A stretch of 64,000 nt of DNA from positions 2,988,501-3,052,500 of the forward strand of contig NZ_BNJF01000001.1 of assembly GCF_016587355.1 (NCBI RefSeq). Direction: 5' to 3'. Positions 46,333-55,470 of this stretch are shown here, in pieces. A program made the translations under genes and the position numbers. Below the pieces are notes generated by a model that worked only from the letters and a program-made list of their open reading frames with translations, did not search any database and was not told the DNA's origin. Origin of the DNA: Ktedonospora formicarum (GTDB taxonomy: Bacteria > Chloroflexota > Ktedonobacteria > Ktedonobacterales > Ktedonobacteraceae). Position 1 is the stretch's first letter. Each line of letters begins with the position of its first letter.

Positions 46333-47286
46333 GTGGAAAGTATAGAGGCTAGTGGCAAGAACATAGAGGATGCTGTTCAGCAGGCCCTGGCTCGTCTGGG
46401 CAAACGCCGTGATGAGGTTGATGTGCTGGTGCTGCAAGAGCCTTCTCGTGGTACCTTTGGCCTGGGAAGCAAAGATGCGCGTGTTCGCGTGACTGCTCGC
46501 TCTTCCTCTGCCACCACCCCAAGCGGGGCGGTCATCACTCCCGAGATGGCCGATGCCATTCTCGGCTCCCATAACGATCTCGCCGATGTCGAACTCTATG
46601 AAGATGAGGATGAAGGCGAGGAGGATGAGGAGTATGTCGAGGATGACCTGGTCGACGAGTATGAAGACGATGAGGAATTTGAGGACGAAGAGGAGGAGGA
46701 GGATGAAGAGGGTGAGATGCCTTTTATTCCCTCTAATACTTTCCCTTCCCCAGTCTCTCTAGCTGAGCAAGAGGAACCTGCTGAGCAAGCAGGCGGTGCG
46801 CTTCCGCTTGTTGAGAATCCTTCGCGTGAGGACATTGAGATTACTGTTGATGTCTTGCAGCATATCCTGCGTTACATGAATATCCGTGCCACTATTCAGG
46901 TGCGCTCTACTAGCCCCCTTACGCTGAATATTCATGGCATGCATGAGAACCTTGGTTTGCTGATCGGCCGCCGAGGAGAAACTCTGGCTGCCCTCCAGCT
47001 GCTTGTCAACTTGATTGTCAGCCATCGAACCCGCCATCGTATGCGTATCATTGTCGATGCTGAAAATTATCGCCAGCGGCGCGAGGAGAACCTTCGCTCG
47101 CTCGCTCAGCGGGTCGCTCAACAGGTGCGTAGTTATCGACGTTCTATTGCTCTGGAAGCTATGCCTCCACATGAGCGGCGCATTGTTCACCTGGCTCTCT
47201 CTGAAAGCGGCGATATCAGTACTGAGAGCATTGGCGAGGGAGATCAGCGGCGCGTAGTTATCTCGCTCAAGCGTCCTGGGCGCTAG
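46333..47286 (+). CDS. jag: Jag/KhpB-type RNA-binding protein
   Basis: 317 residues, GTG start with AAGGAAA upstream. An N-terminal Jag_N domain (SIEASGKNIEDAVQQALARL ... GTFGLGSKDARVRV) leads into a very acidic linker of about 45 residues (roughly 90-135, mainly Glu and Asp). A KH domain (LGLLIGRRGETLAALQLLVN) and an R3H domain (RREENLRSLAQRVAQQV ... PHERRIVHLALS) follow. The protein binds RNA and influences cell division or envelope growth in Firmicutes. The acidic linker is longer than usual. A terminator follows. Confidence 0.94.
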   Translation: MESIEASGKNIEDAVQQALARLGKRRDEVDVLVLQEPSRGTFGLGSKDARVRVTARSSSATTPSGAVITPEMADAILGSHNDLADVELYEDEDEGEEDEEYVEDDLVDEYEDDEEFEDEEEEEDEEGEMPFIPSNTFPSPVSLAEQEEPAEQAGGALPLVENPSREDIEITVDVLQHILRYMNIRATIQVRSTSPLTLNIHGMHENLGLLIGRRGETLAALQLLVNLIVSHRTRHRMRIIVDAENYRQRREENLRSLAQRVAQQVRSYRRSIALEAMPPHERRIVHLALSESGDISTESIGEGDQRRVVISLKRPGR

Positions 47287-47353
47287 TTGAGACCGCTGGC
47301 AGATCGTTTGTGATTGCTTGATCTTACAATCTATCTTCAGGAAACAAGGAGCG

Positions 47354-47390
47354 GGGCGATTCCATGTAGTGAATCGCCCTTTAATATTTT
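47354..47390 (+). terminator. Intrinsic terminator of the rpmH-jag operon
   Basis: GGGCGATTC pairs with GAATCGCCC around an 8-base loop, followed by TTTAATATTTT. It ends only three bases before the ATG of the next gene. Confidence 0.75.
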
Positions 47391-47393
47391 ACT

Positions 47394-48347
47394 ATGGCGC
47401 ATTCCTATTCTGCTTCTCCCGATTTTCTTTCTATCGGCCATATTACGAAGGATCTCCGTGCTGATGGCTCTTTTTCACTTGGAGGTACCGTTACCTTCGC
47501 CGCTTACACAGCCTATCGTCTCGGGCTGGCACCTGCTGTGGTTACCTCAGCCGATCCACATTTGCTGGCTTCGCTTCCCGAATTCCTTCCGGCTGCTCAT
47601 GTCACACTGGCTGCTGATGCTGAGGTATCACTAGCACCAGAGACCTCGACTTTCCCCTCTGTATTTGTCCATGCCACTTCATCTGCTGAGAGCACTACCT
47701 TTGTGAATCTGTATGATGATGGCTTTCGTACCCAATATTTGCGCGCGCAGGCCAGTCAGATCGCGGCCAGTCATGTGCCTGCCGCCTGGCGTGATCTCCC
47801 TATTACCCTTCTAGGGCCAGTGGCTCAGGAAATCCAAGCAGATGTCTTGTCGCTGCTGTCCCGTCAACCAGGTCGCCTTCTTGCGGCCACTCCCCAGGGG
47901 TGGTTGCGTCGCTGGGATGCGGATGGTCGTATCTGGCCGACCCCCTGGCAGGAGGCTGAGCGGGTGTTGCCGTTGCTCGATGTACTCATTCTCAGCCATG
48001 ACGACTTGCTTCCCTTCTCCAATGGGAACCGTACGGAAGCGGATGCTATCCTGGCCGATTGGAGTCAGCATGTTCCCTTGCTTGTCGCTACCGATGGTCG
48101 CCATGGAGCCACTCTCTTCCAGCATGGGAAGCCCTCTAGCTTCCCCGCATATGCTATACGCGAAGTCGATCCAACTGGCGCGGGTGATGTCTTCGCTGCC
48201 GCTTTTCTTACACACTTGCACTGGCACGGCGACCCCATTCAAGCTACCAACTTTGCTAACTGTGCCGCTTCTTTCTGCGTTGAGCGGCCCGGCATCAGTG
48301 GTATCCCAACGCTCGATCAGATTGCGCAACGCCTACGAACTTTGTAA
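47394..48347 (+). CDS. PfkB-family carbohydrate/nucleoside kinase
   Basis: 317 residues. The start FLSIGHITKDL, the SLGGTVTFAAYTAYRLG region and the C-terminal anion-hole/catalytic motif DPTGAGDVFAAAFLTHLH (Asp as base) define the family. The substrate sugar cannot be assigned. The ATG stands directly behind the U tract of a terminator, with no SD. A TAATAT at 47382-47387 would place the transcript start at or near the ATG, so a leaderless mRNA is likely. Confidence 0.85.
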   Translation: MAHSYSASPDFLSIGHITKDLRADGSFSLGGTVTFAAYTAYRLGLAPAVVTSADPHLLASLPEFLPAAHVTLAADAEVSLAPETSTFPSVFVHATSSAESTTFVNLYDDGFRTQYLRAQASQIAASHVPAAWRDLPITLLGPVAQEIQADVLSLLSRQPGRLLAATPQGWLRRWDADGRIWPTPWQEAERVLPLLDVLILSHDDLLPFSNGNRTEADAILADWSQHVPLLVATDGRHGATLFQHGKPSSFPAYAIREVDPTGAGDVFAAAFLTHLHWHGDPIQATNFANCAASFCVERPGISGIPTLDQIAQRLRTL

Positions 48348-48814
48348 GGGGAAAAATAGCGTGTAGGGATTGATCATATCCTCCTAAACGATGCTATTAT
48401 GCCCTACACCTTTGACCCACTCGAAACGTCAAGGCTTTACTGTGCGAATGGTTATCGCGAAAACAATTTAGGTTATAGGCGATCTTCGATGTTATCACGA
48501 TAATATTTAGAGAGGTTATATGGTCTGAGTGGACACGGCTCAATCAATTTGTTCTCCCCGAAGCGAACCGATTCTATTGTCTGAACCGATTGTGAAGATC
48601 TGATTGCTGTGTGAATATGCTTTTCAGCCTTTCTGGATTCTGGTATGCTTAGACGAGAGATTCATGAGACTGGAAGGCCGAAGTGATGTTTGTCGTGTAG
48701 TTTGTGCCTATCAGCCAGAAATCATTACCGCTTTTTTCACTGCTAGAGGAATAGAGTGATAGATACACCTGGTACGTGCTAGCCTGCCAGGATTATTAAA
48801 GTAGAGGGAGACGG
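48348..48814. other. Intergenic region, about 470 bases
   Basis: AT-rich with no ORF of note. Two similar motifs, GTTATCGCGAAAAC and GTTATCACGATAAT, lie at about 48450-48510. TTTTCA and TATGCT at about 48620-48650 are only a weak promoter. Nothing else is recognised. Confidence 0.3.
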
Positions 48815-49558
48815 ATGATCGATCTGAATGATCCTACGCTTCAAGAGCGTCTGTTGCGCCGCACTCCGGAAGGGCGCTATGAAATCAGCGAGATCGAACT
48901 GGTAAAGAGTATGCGAGCCCTTCAGTCGGCGGGCAATACCACCGGTGTGCACCTGCTGGCGGAAGTCTTACTACAGCGTTGTGCTCCACTCTTTCAGCGC
49001 CACTCTCAGGGGTTGCGCCATCGTCCCGATTTGCGTGAAGAGGTGATCTCGAACATGAGTGAGCATCTGTTGAGAGAGGCCCTCGATCCGAAAGAGGTGT
49101 TTATTACCCAGAACTTCATTCACTATTTGCGTTGTCTCTGCGTTGATGAGTTCAATCGTGTCCTGCGCCAGGAAGGTCTCTACTATCGCCGTGATGAAGA
49201 AGGGCGTCCATCTGGTCGACCCCAGCACGTCCCGCGCTCACTGGTGGAATCGCTACGCCCTGCCGCATCTGATGATGAAAGCTCACCCAATGCTGACGTG
49301 GCCGATCCACATGACCAGTATGAACAGATGCATGCTATTGATGAGAGCCAGCGCATTTTAACCTACCTGAGTGATCCCCTGGATCGCATGATTATGGTCT
49401 TGCGCGCGATAGAGGGGATGAAGTGGGATGATATCGCCGTCGTTTGTAAGCGCACTGAGCGTACCGTACGCTTGCGTTATGAGCGCGCTCGGGGCTATTT
49501 ACGCGAATGTATTGCGCGTGAACACCAACTTGCATATCCACCAATGATTTCGCAATAA
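48815..49558 (+). CDS. RNA polymerase sigma factor-like protein
   Basis: 247 residues. The C-terminal part is a sigma region 4 helix-turn-helix: DRMIMVLRAIEGMKWDDIAV followed by CKRTERTVRLRYERARGYLREC. The middle (HRPDLREEVISNMSEHLLRE ... FITQNFIHYLRCLCVDEFNRVLR) could be a diverged region 2. A 60-residue polar linker separates them. It would be an unusual ECF-type sigma factor or a DNA-binding relative. AGGGAG is close to the ATG. The HTH protein gene 108 bases downstream is probably its partner. No transmembrane anti-sigma factor is near. Confidence 0.7.
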   Translation: MIDLNDPTLQERLLRRTPEGRYEISEIELVKSMRALQSAGNTTGVHLLAEVLLQRCAPLFQRHSQGLRHRPDLREEVISNMSEHLLREALDPKEVFITQNFIHYLRCLCVDEFNRVLRQEGLYYRRDEEGRPSGRPQHVPRSLVESLRPAASDDESSPNADVADPHDQYEQMHAIDESQRILTYLSDPLDRMIMVLRAIEGMKWDDIAVVCKRTERTVRLRYERARGYLRECIAREHQLAYPPMISQ

Positions 49559-49569
49559 GAAGGTTTCTA

Positions 49570-49630
49570 TGAAAAACAATGCCGCCTGGATGGTGGCTGG
49601 CGCTCATACGCCCAGATTTTCGCATTAAAG
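49570..49630 (+). repeat. Dispersed intergenic repeat, locus at 49.6 kb
   Basis: TGAAAAACAATGCCGCC-TGGAT-GGTGGCTGGCGCTCA, then CGCCCAGATTTTCGCATTAA. It fits the family consensus and lies between the sigma-like gene and its HTH neighbour. Confidence 0.65.
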
Positions 49631-49666
49631 AGCAGGGTCGAGCAAGGCGCGAAAGGATGTTATAAG

Positions 49667-50260
49667 ATGAACACGACGTTGCAACAGTTGAAAATGGCCT
49701 GGCTGGCCGCGAAGGAGGCTGGTGATGCTGAAGGGCAACTCCGGCTCTTAAAAGATCACCCTGAAGAACAGGCTGCGTTAACCGATTTCATTGCTGGCTA
49801 TTATGCTACCAGCGTAAGTGAGTTAGAGGAAAACGCGACTCTCCTGCCCCTTACGAGGCGTGCCTATCAGTCTGCGCTTGAACGGGTCTTCGCGCCTCAA
49901 GCGCAGGTGGCAACCCTGGGTGAGTTACGAAAGCAGAAAAGCCTCAAAAAAATCGAGGTCGCAAAGGCCCTTCGTCTCTCAGTTGATGTCTGGAATAAGT
50001 TTGAGGCGGGAGCTATCGAACTGGCGAGTCTAAGCCAACGCCAGCTTGAGCGTTTCGCGGACTACTTTCAGATCACCTTTGACCAATTCTCTAATCTGCT
50101 TGGGAATAGCCAGCCCGTGTTGACCGCCAATCGTCGTCAGACCTCGCATGGCGCAAGTCAGCCGGAGCAGGGGCCGCAGAGGCAGAGTTTCGCCGAGGCT
50201 GTAGCTCGTAGTACTATGTCTCGCGAAGATCAGCACTTCTGGCTGGAAGAGGAAGATTGA
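49667..50260 (+). CDS. HTH-domain protein next to the sigma-like factor
   Basis: 197 residues. An XRE-type helix-turn-helix sits in the middle: GELRKQKSLKKIEVAKALRLSVDVWNKFEAGAIELASLSQRQLERFADYF. Helical sequence precedes it and a polar Gln/Ser-rich tail follows, ending with DQHFWLEEED. There are no membrane segments. The N-terminal 90 residues might bind the sigma-like protein encoded upstream; that is inference from gene order only. AAGGA lies ten bases before the ATG. Confidence 0.7.
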   Translation: MNTTLQQLKMAWLAAKEAGDAEGQLRLLKDHPEEQAALTDFIAGYYATSVSELEENATLLPLTRRAYQSALERVFAPQAQVATLGELRKQKSLKKIEVAKALRLSVDVWNKFEAGAIELASLSQRQLERFADYFQITFDQFSNLLGNSQPVLTANRRQTSHGASQPEQGPQRQSFAEAVARSTMSREDQHFWLEEED

Positions 50261-50317
50261 GTCTCTTACCCTTCCAGGCTTCCAGCCCAAAAGTTCCTTT
50301 ACGCGTTGTGTGATTGA

Positions 50318-51055
50318 TTAACGTCCCTTAGTTGCGTACCCGACATAAGAAACCAGTTTTGGCCCACCCACACCCAGCGTCAGGCGCCCTTTGACGAGAC
50401 GGGGTGTGAAGCCAACCATTTCATGGATTCGCAAATGGTGTTTGGTCAGAACCGCCTGGAGTTCATGCGGTTTGATAAAGCTGTGATAATCGTGAAGACC
50501 GGGTACAAGCCCACTCTCATGGAAGAAGCGCTCGCCAATCCAGATAAGTGTCAGGCGAGCTAGCAGTGTGCGGTTAATTGTGTCAAAGATGAAGATACCA
50601 CCAGGAGCCAGCACACGTTCAATCTCACCAATGGTCGTATCTAAATCTTGTACATGTTCCAAAACATCTAGGCACACGATCACGGAAAAGCTGTTGTTGG
50701 CATATGGCAACTGCTCACCGTAGCCTTGCTCGAAGAAGGTTTGTTGCCCCAAACCTTCCAGGTGCGCTTTCTCGCGTGCTATCTGTAATGCCCCAACAGA
50801 TGGATCAATACCAAAGGTAACCGCGCCTCGCTGTGCTAGGTTCAGGCAGATCAAGCCGCCACCACAGCCAATTTCCAGAACCTCTTGTTGCTTGAGGGCC
50901 TCACGCCCAAAAATGCGCTCCACACGGGATTGGATATAGTCACAGCGTTCTTGCGTGATGTGGAGGAGCAAAGAGCCCTTGCCCCACCAGTTGTACGCAG
51001 AAAAGATATTCTCCTGCGTTTGTTTAGGTGCCGTTTTGAAACCTAATATCCGCAT
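50318..51055 (-). CDS. UbiG-like SAM-dependent methyltransferase
   Basis: 245 residues. Class I methyltransferase: motif I VLEIGCGGGLICLNLA, acidic motif II FGIDPSVGALQIAREKA, EQLPYANNSFSVIVCLDVLEHV and APGGIFIFDTINRT. The last motif and the length are those of UbiG-type O-methyltransferases. No quinone-biosynthesis gene is adjacent, so the substrate is open. It is transcribed away from ffh. No clear terminator is seen at its 3' end. Confidence 0.82.
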   Translation of the reverse strand: MRILGFKTAPKQTQENIFSAYNWWGKGSLLLHITQERCDYIQSRVERIFGREALKQQEVLEIGCGGGLICLNLAQRGAVTFGIDPSVGALQIAREKAHLEGLGQQTFFEQGYGEQLPYANNSFSVIVCLDVLEHVQDLDTTIGEIERVLAPGGIFIFDTINRTLLARLTLIWIGERFFHESGLVPGLHDYHSFIKPHELQAVLTKHHLRIHEMVGFTPRLVKGRLTLGVGGPKLVSYVGYATKGR

Positions 51056-51357
51056 AATACCTCTTATTGCTTCTGAACTACATATTCCGCTTATTGTATC
51101 ATATATAGGCGCTAAATTAGCCTTTATATAGTGTATTCAATGGTCGATGAAGAAGAGTAGTGAAATACGCTGGTGACTCCAATTTGCAGTGCCAAGAGCT
51201 TATTTGGAGTCTGTGGCTCGGGGATGTGGGAAGATTGCTCATGAGATATCAGATTTCCTATTGCAAATTTTTCCCTTTTACCATTCTTGATAATGTCCTG
51301 AGTCACTCAAATCTGAAGCCTCCAGAGTGTAACAAGGGTCTTGAGTAGTTATGAGGC

Positions 51358-51395
51358 TTTACAATCATTCATAATCCTGTAAAATAGAGTATAAT
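51358..51395 (+). promoter_or_regulatory. Promoter region of ffh
   Basis: TTTACA, 16-bp spacer, TAAAAT, with a TATAAT five bases further on (51390-51395). The rest of the 470-base gap (51056-51528) shows no gene, and no 4.5S RNA was recognised there. Confidence 0.45.
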
Positions 51396-51528
51396 CTTGC
51401 CAGAACTATAGATAGCAGAAACGAGTCGCAGAACTCTAACGATCTTACCAATTTCATTTCACAATTGCGGCACTGGAATCGTCTCAGAGGCATTATCTGC
51501 TCGGCGGAGAGAGGAACAAATAAAGCAT

Positions 51529-53031
51529 ATGGCAATGTTTGAAAGCTTAACCAAGCGCCTTGAGGGTATCTTTCAAAACCTTGAGGGTCGGGGAAAACTA
51601 ACGGAAGATGATGTTAACTCCGCCCTACGCGAGGTGCGTATCGCCCTGATTGAGGCGGATGTCAATTTAAAAGTAGCACGACAGTTTGTTGATCGGGTAA
51701 AGCAGAAAGCTATCGGTGCGGATGTCATGGGAAGCCTCTCGCCCGCGCAGCAGGTTCTTTCTATCGTTCAGGAAGAACTCGTTGAGGTCCTGGGTGGGTC
51801 GGATGACAAGAATAAGCTTGATTTAAGTGGTAACCCGAATATTATTATGCTGGTTGGTCTAAATGGCGCCGGTAAGACGACCTCCGCTGCCAAACTGGCT
51901 AACTACCTGCGTAAGCAGCATGGCTCACGCCCTCTGCTGGTCGCGGCGGATATGTATCGCCCCGCTGCTGTCAATCAGTTAAAGACGTTGGGCAAACAGA
52001 TTCAAGTTCCCGTCTATTCAGAGCCTGCTGGCTCTGATCCTGTTGATATCTGTGTACATGCGCTCGACTATGCGCGTGAACAGGCGTGTAATACGATCAT
52101 TCTAGATACTGCTGGTCGTATCAACATCGATGAGCGCATGATGCAAGAAGTGGTCAATATCCGTGACCGCGTGCGCCCGCACGAGGTCTTGCTGGTCGCT
52201 GATGCCATGACTGGTCAGGAGGCTGTGCGCGTCGCGCAGGACTTTAATGATGCCGTCTCGCTAACTGGTATGATCTTATCTAAGATGGATGGCGATGCAC
52301 GTGGAGGCGCCGCGCTCTCGATTCGCACTGTCACGGGTGTACCAGTGAAATTTATGGCCCTTGGTGAGAAGCTGGATGCTATCCAGCCATTCTATCCCGA
52401 TCGCCTGGCACAGCGTATCCTGGGTATGGGCGATGTTATGACCCTCATTGATCAGGCACGCGATGCCATCGATGAAGAGGAAGCGCTTCAGACGCAGCAG
52501 AAACTGCAGCAGGGTAAGTTCGATCTGGAAGACTTCTTAAATGCGATGCACCGCCTGAAGAAGATGGGACCGCTACGCCAGATTATGGAGATGATGCCAG
52601 GCTTTAATAAGCTCACCTCGATGCCGGAGATGGACGAGGCGCTTGAGGGCGATCAGCTCAAATACGTTGAGGCGATGATTCTCTCAATGACGAAAGAGGA
52701 GCGACGAAACCCAGAGATTATTAATGGTAGCCGCCGCAAGCGTATCGCTCTGGGTAGTGGTACCAAAGTGGAAGAGCTGAACCAGTTGCTCAAGCAATTT
52801 AATGAGATGCGAACTATGATTCGTCAGATGAGCTCTGGTAAAGGACCCTGGGCGCAAATGATGCGCCAGTTTGGAGGCGCGGGAGGCCAGGGAATACCCG
52901 GCCTCCCCGATGGTATGGGTGGCTTCCCCGGTATGCCAGAGATGCCAAAGCTGCCTCGTGGCAAGAAGACAGGCAAGGCTGCGCGTAAAGAGAAGCACAA
53001 GAAGCAAAAGGCGCGCGGAGGCAGGCGCTAA
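51529..53031 (+). CDS. ffh: Signal recognition particle protein Ffh
   Basis: 500 residues. SRP54-type GTPase: an N-domain (LREVRIALIEADVNLKV), then a G-domain with LVGLNGAGKTTSAAKLA, AADMYRPAAV, LDTAGR, SKMDGDARGGAAL and FMALGEKLDAI. A Met-rich M-domain follows (MHRLKKMGPLRQIMEMMPG; GSRRKRIALGSG), which binds 4.5S RNA and signal sequences. The tail is Gly/Met- then Lys/Arg-rich and longer than usual. Two ATGs, at 51529 and 51535, are equivalent. Terminators follow. Confidence 0.96.
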   Translation: MAMFESLTKRLEGIFQNLEGRGKLTEDDVNSALREVRIALIEADVNLKVARQFVDRVKQKAIGADVMGSLSPAQQVLSIVQEELVEVLGGSDDKNKLDLSGNPNIIMLVGLNGAGKTTSAAKLANYLRKQHGSRPLLVAADMYRPAAVNQLKTLGKQIQVPVYSEPAGSDPVDICVHALDYAREQACNTIILDTAGRINIDERMMQEVVNIRDRVRPHEVLLVADAMTGQEAVRVAQDFNDAVSLTGMILSKMDGDARGGAALSIRTVTGVPVKFMALGEKLDAIQPFYPDRLAQRILGMGDVMTLIDQARDAIDEEEALQTQQKLQQGKFDLEDFLNAMHRLKKMGPLRQIMEMMPGFNKLTSMPEMDEALEGDQLKYVEAMILSMTKEERRNPEIINGSRRKRIALGSGTKVEELNQLLKQFNEMRTMIRQMSSGKGPWAQMMRQFGGAGGQGIPGLPDGMGGFPGMPEMPKLPRGKKTGKAARKEKHKKQKARGGRR

Positions 53032-53050
53032 GAGCCTCATTATATGCTAG

Positions 53051-53095
53051 AGAGAAGCCGGTCAGGAATGAGCATCCTGATCGGCTTCTCTTTGT
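53051..53095 (+). terminator. Terminator of ffh
   Basis: AGAGAAGCCGGTCAGGA pairs with TCCTGATCGGCTTCTCT (one wobble), followed by TTGTG. Confidence 0.75.
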
Positions 53096-53117
53096 GAATT
53101 CTCAAATTGCCTTAGAT

Positions 53118-53166
53118 GGCGAAAAGCTCTGAATTTGTCGTGCTGAAAGAAATTCAGGGCTTTTCG
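53118..53166. other. Second hairpin behind ffh
   Basis: CGAAAAGCTCTGAATTT and AAATTCAGGGCTTTTCG pair over about 17 bp with one interruption. It may be a back-up terminator. The remaining 290 bases to 53455 show nothing certain. Confidence 0.5.
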
Positions 53167-53455
53167 TGTTATGATTTGAGAGATATCGCGATGTAATAGA
53201 TAGAAAGGATGAGAAAGACGCTTCTCTGCGAGCGGACTTTGTGATATTCTTAGCTTTCTCGACGAATTGTAATATATAAAAGTACTGAGTACCGCAAAAA
53301 ACTCAGTTATGTATCGTCTCTATGTCAGGAACATATCCAAACATAGATATTCTGTGCTCAATCTCTACGCTATATCGAAATGTTTTTATGTTTTTGCCTG
53401 GTCTCGCGACCAAATAAATATATAAAGTTCTATTGTTTTTTCAAGGACACACAAG

Positions 53456-55240
53456 ATGCAATGTATACCACAGAGAAAGGGCGAGTTCCCCATGCAACCT
53501 CCACATTCGCCTGATGATATTGCGCCGGTGTCTTTCTCGCCTTTTGTTACGAGAAAACGGACTGGAGCGCAGACTTTGAGTAAGCGCGTAACGCATCTGG
53601 GTTTGCTGATAGTCTTACTAGCCTCGCTCTTATCGTTGCTGAGTGCCTGTGGTTCTGACCCCCGGGTGCAGCAAGAGAGCAGCCAGAGCCGCAACAAACT
53701 CAATCAACTCGTGCAACATGCGAAAAGCATAGGTATTCCTGCCACGACATTACAGCCTGTTTTGAAGCAGAAAGATGCCCTCGATACATCTTCAGCCCCC
53801 TGGAACCCTTTTAATGCTCAACTTGTGAATGATTATTATACCAATACCGCGACCCGTTATGATCAGCTAACGTTACAATTGCAAGGACTCATTAGCGCTA
53901 CTACCGAGCGCTCGGATAACCAGGCCCAAAATGATCTGCAAAAGCTGCAAATTACCATTGCGCAGCAGCGCTCCAAAGGCTATCCAGTAGATACCATCCA
54001 GAAGCTCTATGAGCAAAATGTCAATACAATGCATACCGCTAAGCTCCCCAAGGATTTCTTTGCGGTTAGTCGCCAGGTAAACGACGCTACGCAAACCCTT
54101 AATATGATGCCTACGACCAGCGATAAGTTGAAGACCTTTAAGGGTACGATAGATCTGATGGCCGAAGGCAAAATGGATGTGACGACGCTCCAATCACAAT
54201 ATAAGAGCGATCAGGATGAAATGGCGAAGGCCACAAAGCCTGGGGATCTTCAGGATATCAACAAAACGATTGAAGCCCAGTATCAGCAGGCTGCGACGAG
54301 CTTCACGCAAGCCATCCCGTATATCGCGAAATCGAAAGTCGATGATTTAGATTCCAAAATTAAGCAGCTGAAAGGCGAGGGCGTAGATGTCAGCAAGTAT
54401 GAGAAGAACCTGACGAGTGCCCGCGAGCTTCAGCAGAAGACGAAAACGCTTGATGATTACAAGAAATTGAGCACACAAATAGAGAAGGACTTGAGCGCGA
54501 TGCAGAAGGATCTGGTGATGGTCCAGGCACGCAAGTTGCTCAAGAGTTTCCATAACGAGGTCAATAAGTGGGGCAATAGCCATCTAGTCGCTGGTGCCTA
54601 TTACCTGAATGTTGGCTACATGGCTCAAGGCATTGGCGAGGATCTTGATGCTGAGTTGGCGAATGCTTCGACAACAGAAGAATATCAGACCGCGCTGAAT
54701 GATATCCAGAATGCTATCTTCCATCATAAGATGCTAGAGCAGAATTATAACGATAAGACTCCTTCTGATCAGGTCCATCAGACCGATATGCAACTACTCA
54801 ATCGCTACCAGTTGAATAACTCAACCGCGATAGTAGTTTCATTCACTGAGGAAGCGCTCCGCTTTTACAAGAATGGCAAACTGATTTATTCCTTCCTCAT
54901 TACGTCTGGGCGGCAGGAGCTTCCCGCGCTACCCGGACTCTGGACTGTGCTCAGTCGGCAGACTGATATTGTGTTTAAGTCGCCCTATCCTAAGGGTTCT
55001 CCCTATTGGTATGAAGATACACCAATCAAGGTGGCTATTGGCTATCATGCAGGCGGCTACTTCCTCCATGATTCTCCGTGGCGCTGGAATTACGGACCTG
55101 GAACTCAATTCCCTCATACTGATGGGAGTGGGAATGAAAGCGCGTCGAATGGCACGCATGGCTGTATCAACATGCCACCAGAACAAGCCGATTGGGTGTT
55201 GGCGAATAGCGATTGGAATACCAGTATCGTGATCTATTAG
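53456..55240 (+). CDS. L,D-transpeptidase (YkuD) lipoprotein
   Basis: 594 residues. A hydrophobic segment (about 46-63) ends in a lipobox LSAC (C65), so the protein should be lipid-anchored outside the membrane; the 45 residues before it are an unusually long lead, and an ATG at 53492 is a possible shorter start. Residues 70-430 are helical, partly coiled-coil, with an SKYEKNLTSARELQQKTKTL style. The YkuD domain (about 455-594) ends with GTHGCINMPPEQADW, which contains the catalytic Cys and His. It would cross-link peptidoglycan or attach the helical stalk to it. Confidence 0.9.
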   Translation: MQCIPQRKGEFPMQPPHSPDDIAPVSFSPFVTRKRTGAQTLSKRVTHLGLLIVLLASLLSLLSACGSDPRVQQESSQSRNKLNQLVQHAKSIGIPATTLQPVLKQKDALDTSSAPWNPFNAQLVNDYYTNTATRYDQLTLQLQGLISATTERSDNQAQNDLQKLQITIAQQRSKGYPVDTIQKLYEQNVNTMHTAKLPKDFFAVSRQVNDATQTLNMMPTTSDKLKTFKGTIDLMAEGKMDVTTLQSQYKSDQDEMAKATKPGDLQDINKTIEAQYQQAATSFTQAIPYIAKSKVDDLDSKIKQLKGEGVDVSKYEKNLTSARELQQKTKTLDDYKKLSTQIEKDLSAMQKDLVMVQARKLLKSFHNEVNKWGNSHLVAGAYYLNVGYMAQGIGEDLDAELANASTTEEYQTALNDIQNAIFHHKMLEQNYNDKTPSDQVHQTDMQLLNRYQLNNSTAIVVSFTEEALRFYKNGKLIYSFLITSGRQELPALPGLWTVLSRQTDIVFKSPYPKGSPYWYEDTPIKVAIGYHAGGYFLHDSPWRWNYGPGTQFPHTDGSGNESASNGTHGCINMPPEQADWVLANSDWNTSIVIY

Positions 55241-55285
55241 CGGGCCACTTGTTTCTTAAAAAACATTACAGGTCCTTTCCTTTGG

Positions 55286-55325
55286 AAGAGTCGCTGAGAA
55301 TGCGCATTCTCGGCGACTCTTTGTC
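55286..55325. terminator. Near-perfect loopless palindrome after the YkuD gene
   Basis: AAGAGTCGCTGAGAATGC and GCATTCTCGGCGACTCTT meet without a loop (one wobble), followed by TTGTC. Confidence 0.7.
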
Positions 55326-55389
55326 ACTCTTGCATTTTTGTATATTTTGTTGCGTTAATATAGGGTGGACTGAGCGAAGCGTGTCTTCT

Positions 55390-55430
55390 CACAATGCGCA
55401 GCGAGAGCGGCGTTGATTTTCGCAGAAGAC
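55390..55430 (-). repeat. Dispersed intergenic repeat, half copy at 55.4 kb
   Basis: On the minus strand: TCTGCGAAAATCAACGCCGC ... GCTGCGC, the left half of the family element, directly before the next gene. Confidence 0.5.
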
Positions 55431-55470
55431 CTTGGAAAGATTGGTTGTTCCTCCGGGAGGCCGCCCACGT

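Noticed and set aside
46596-46835. Ser-rich frame opposite jag
   Set aside because: It is the complement of the Glu/Asp-rich linker and has no other support.
51400-51528. 4.5S (SRP) RNA gene next to ffh
   Set aside because: The conserved GGAAGGAAGCAGC-type loop is absent.
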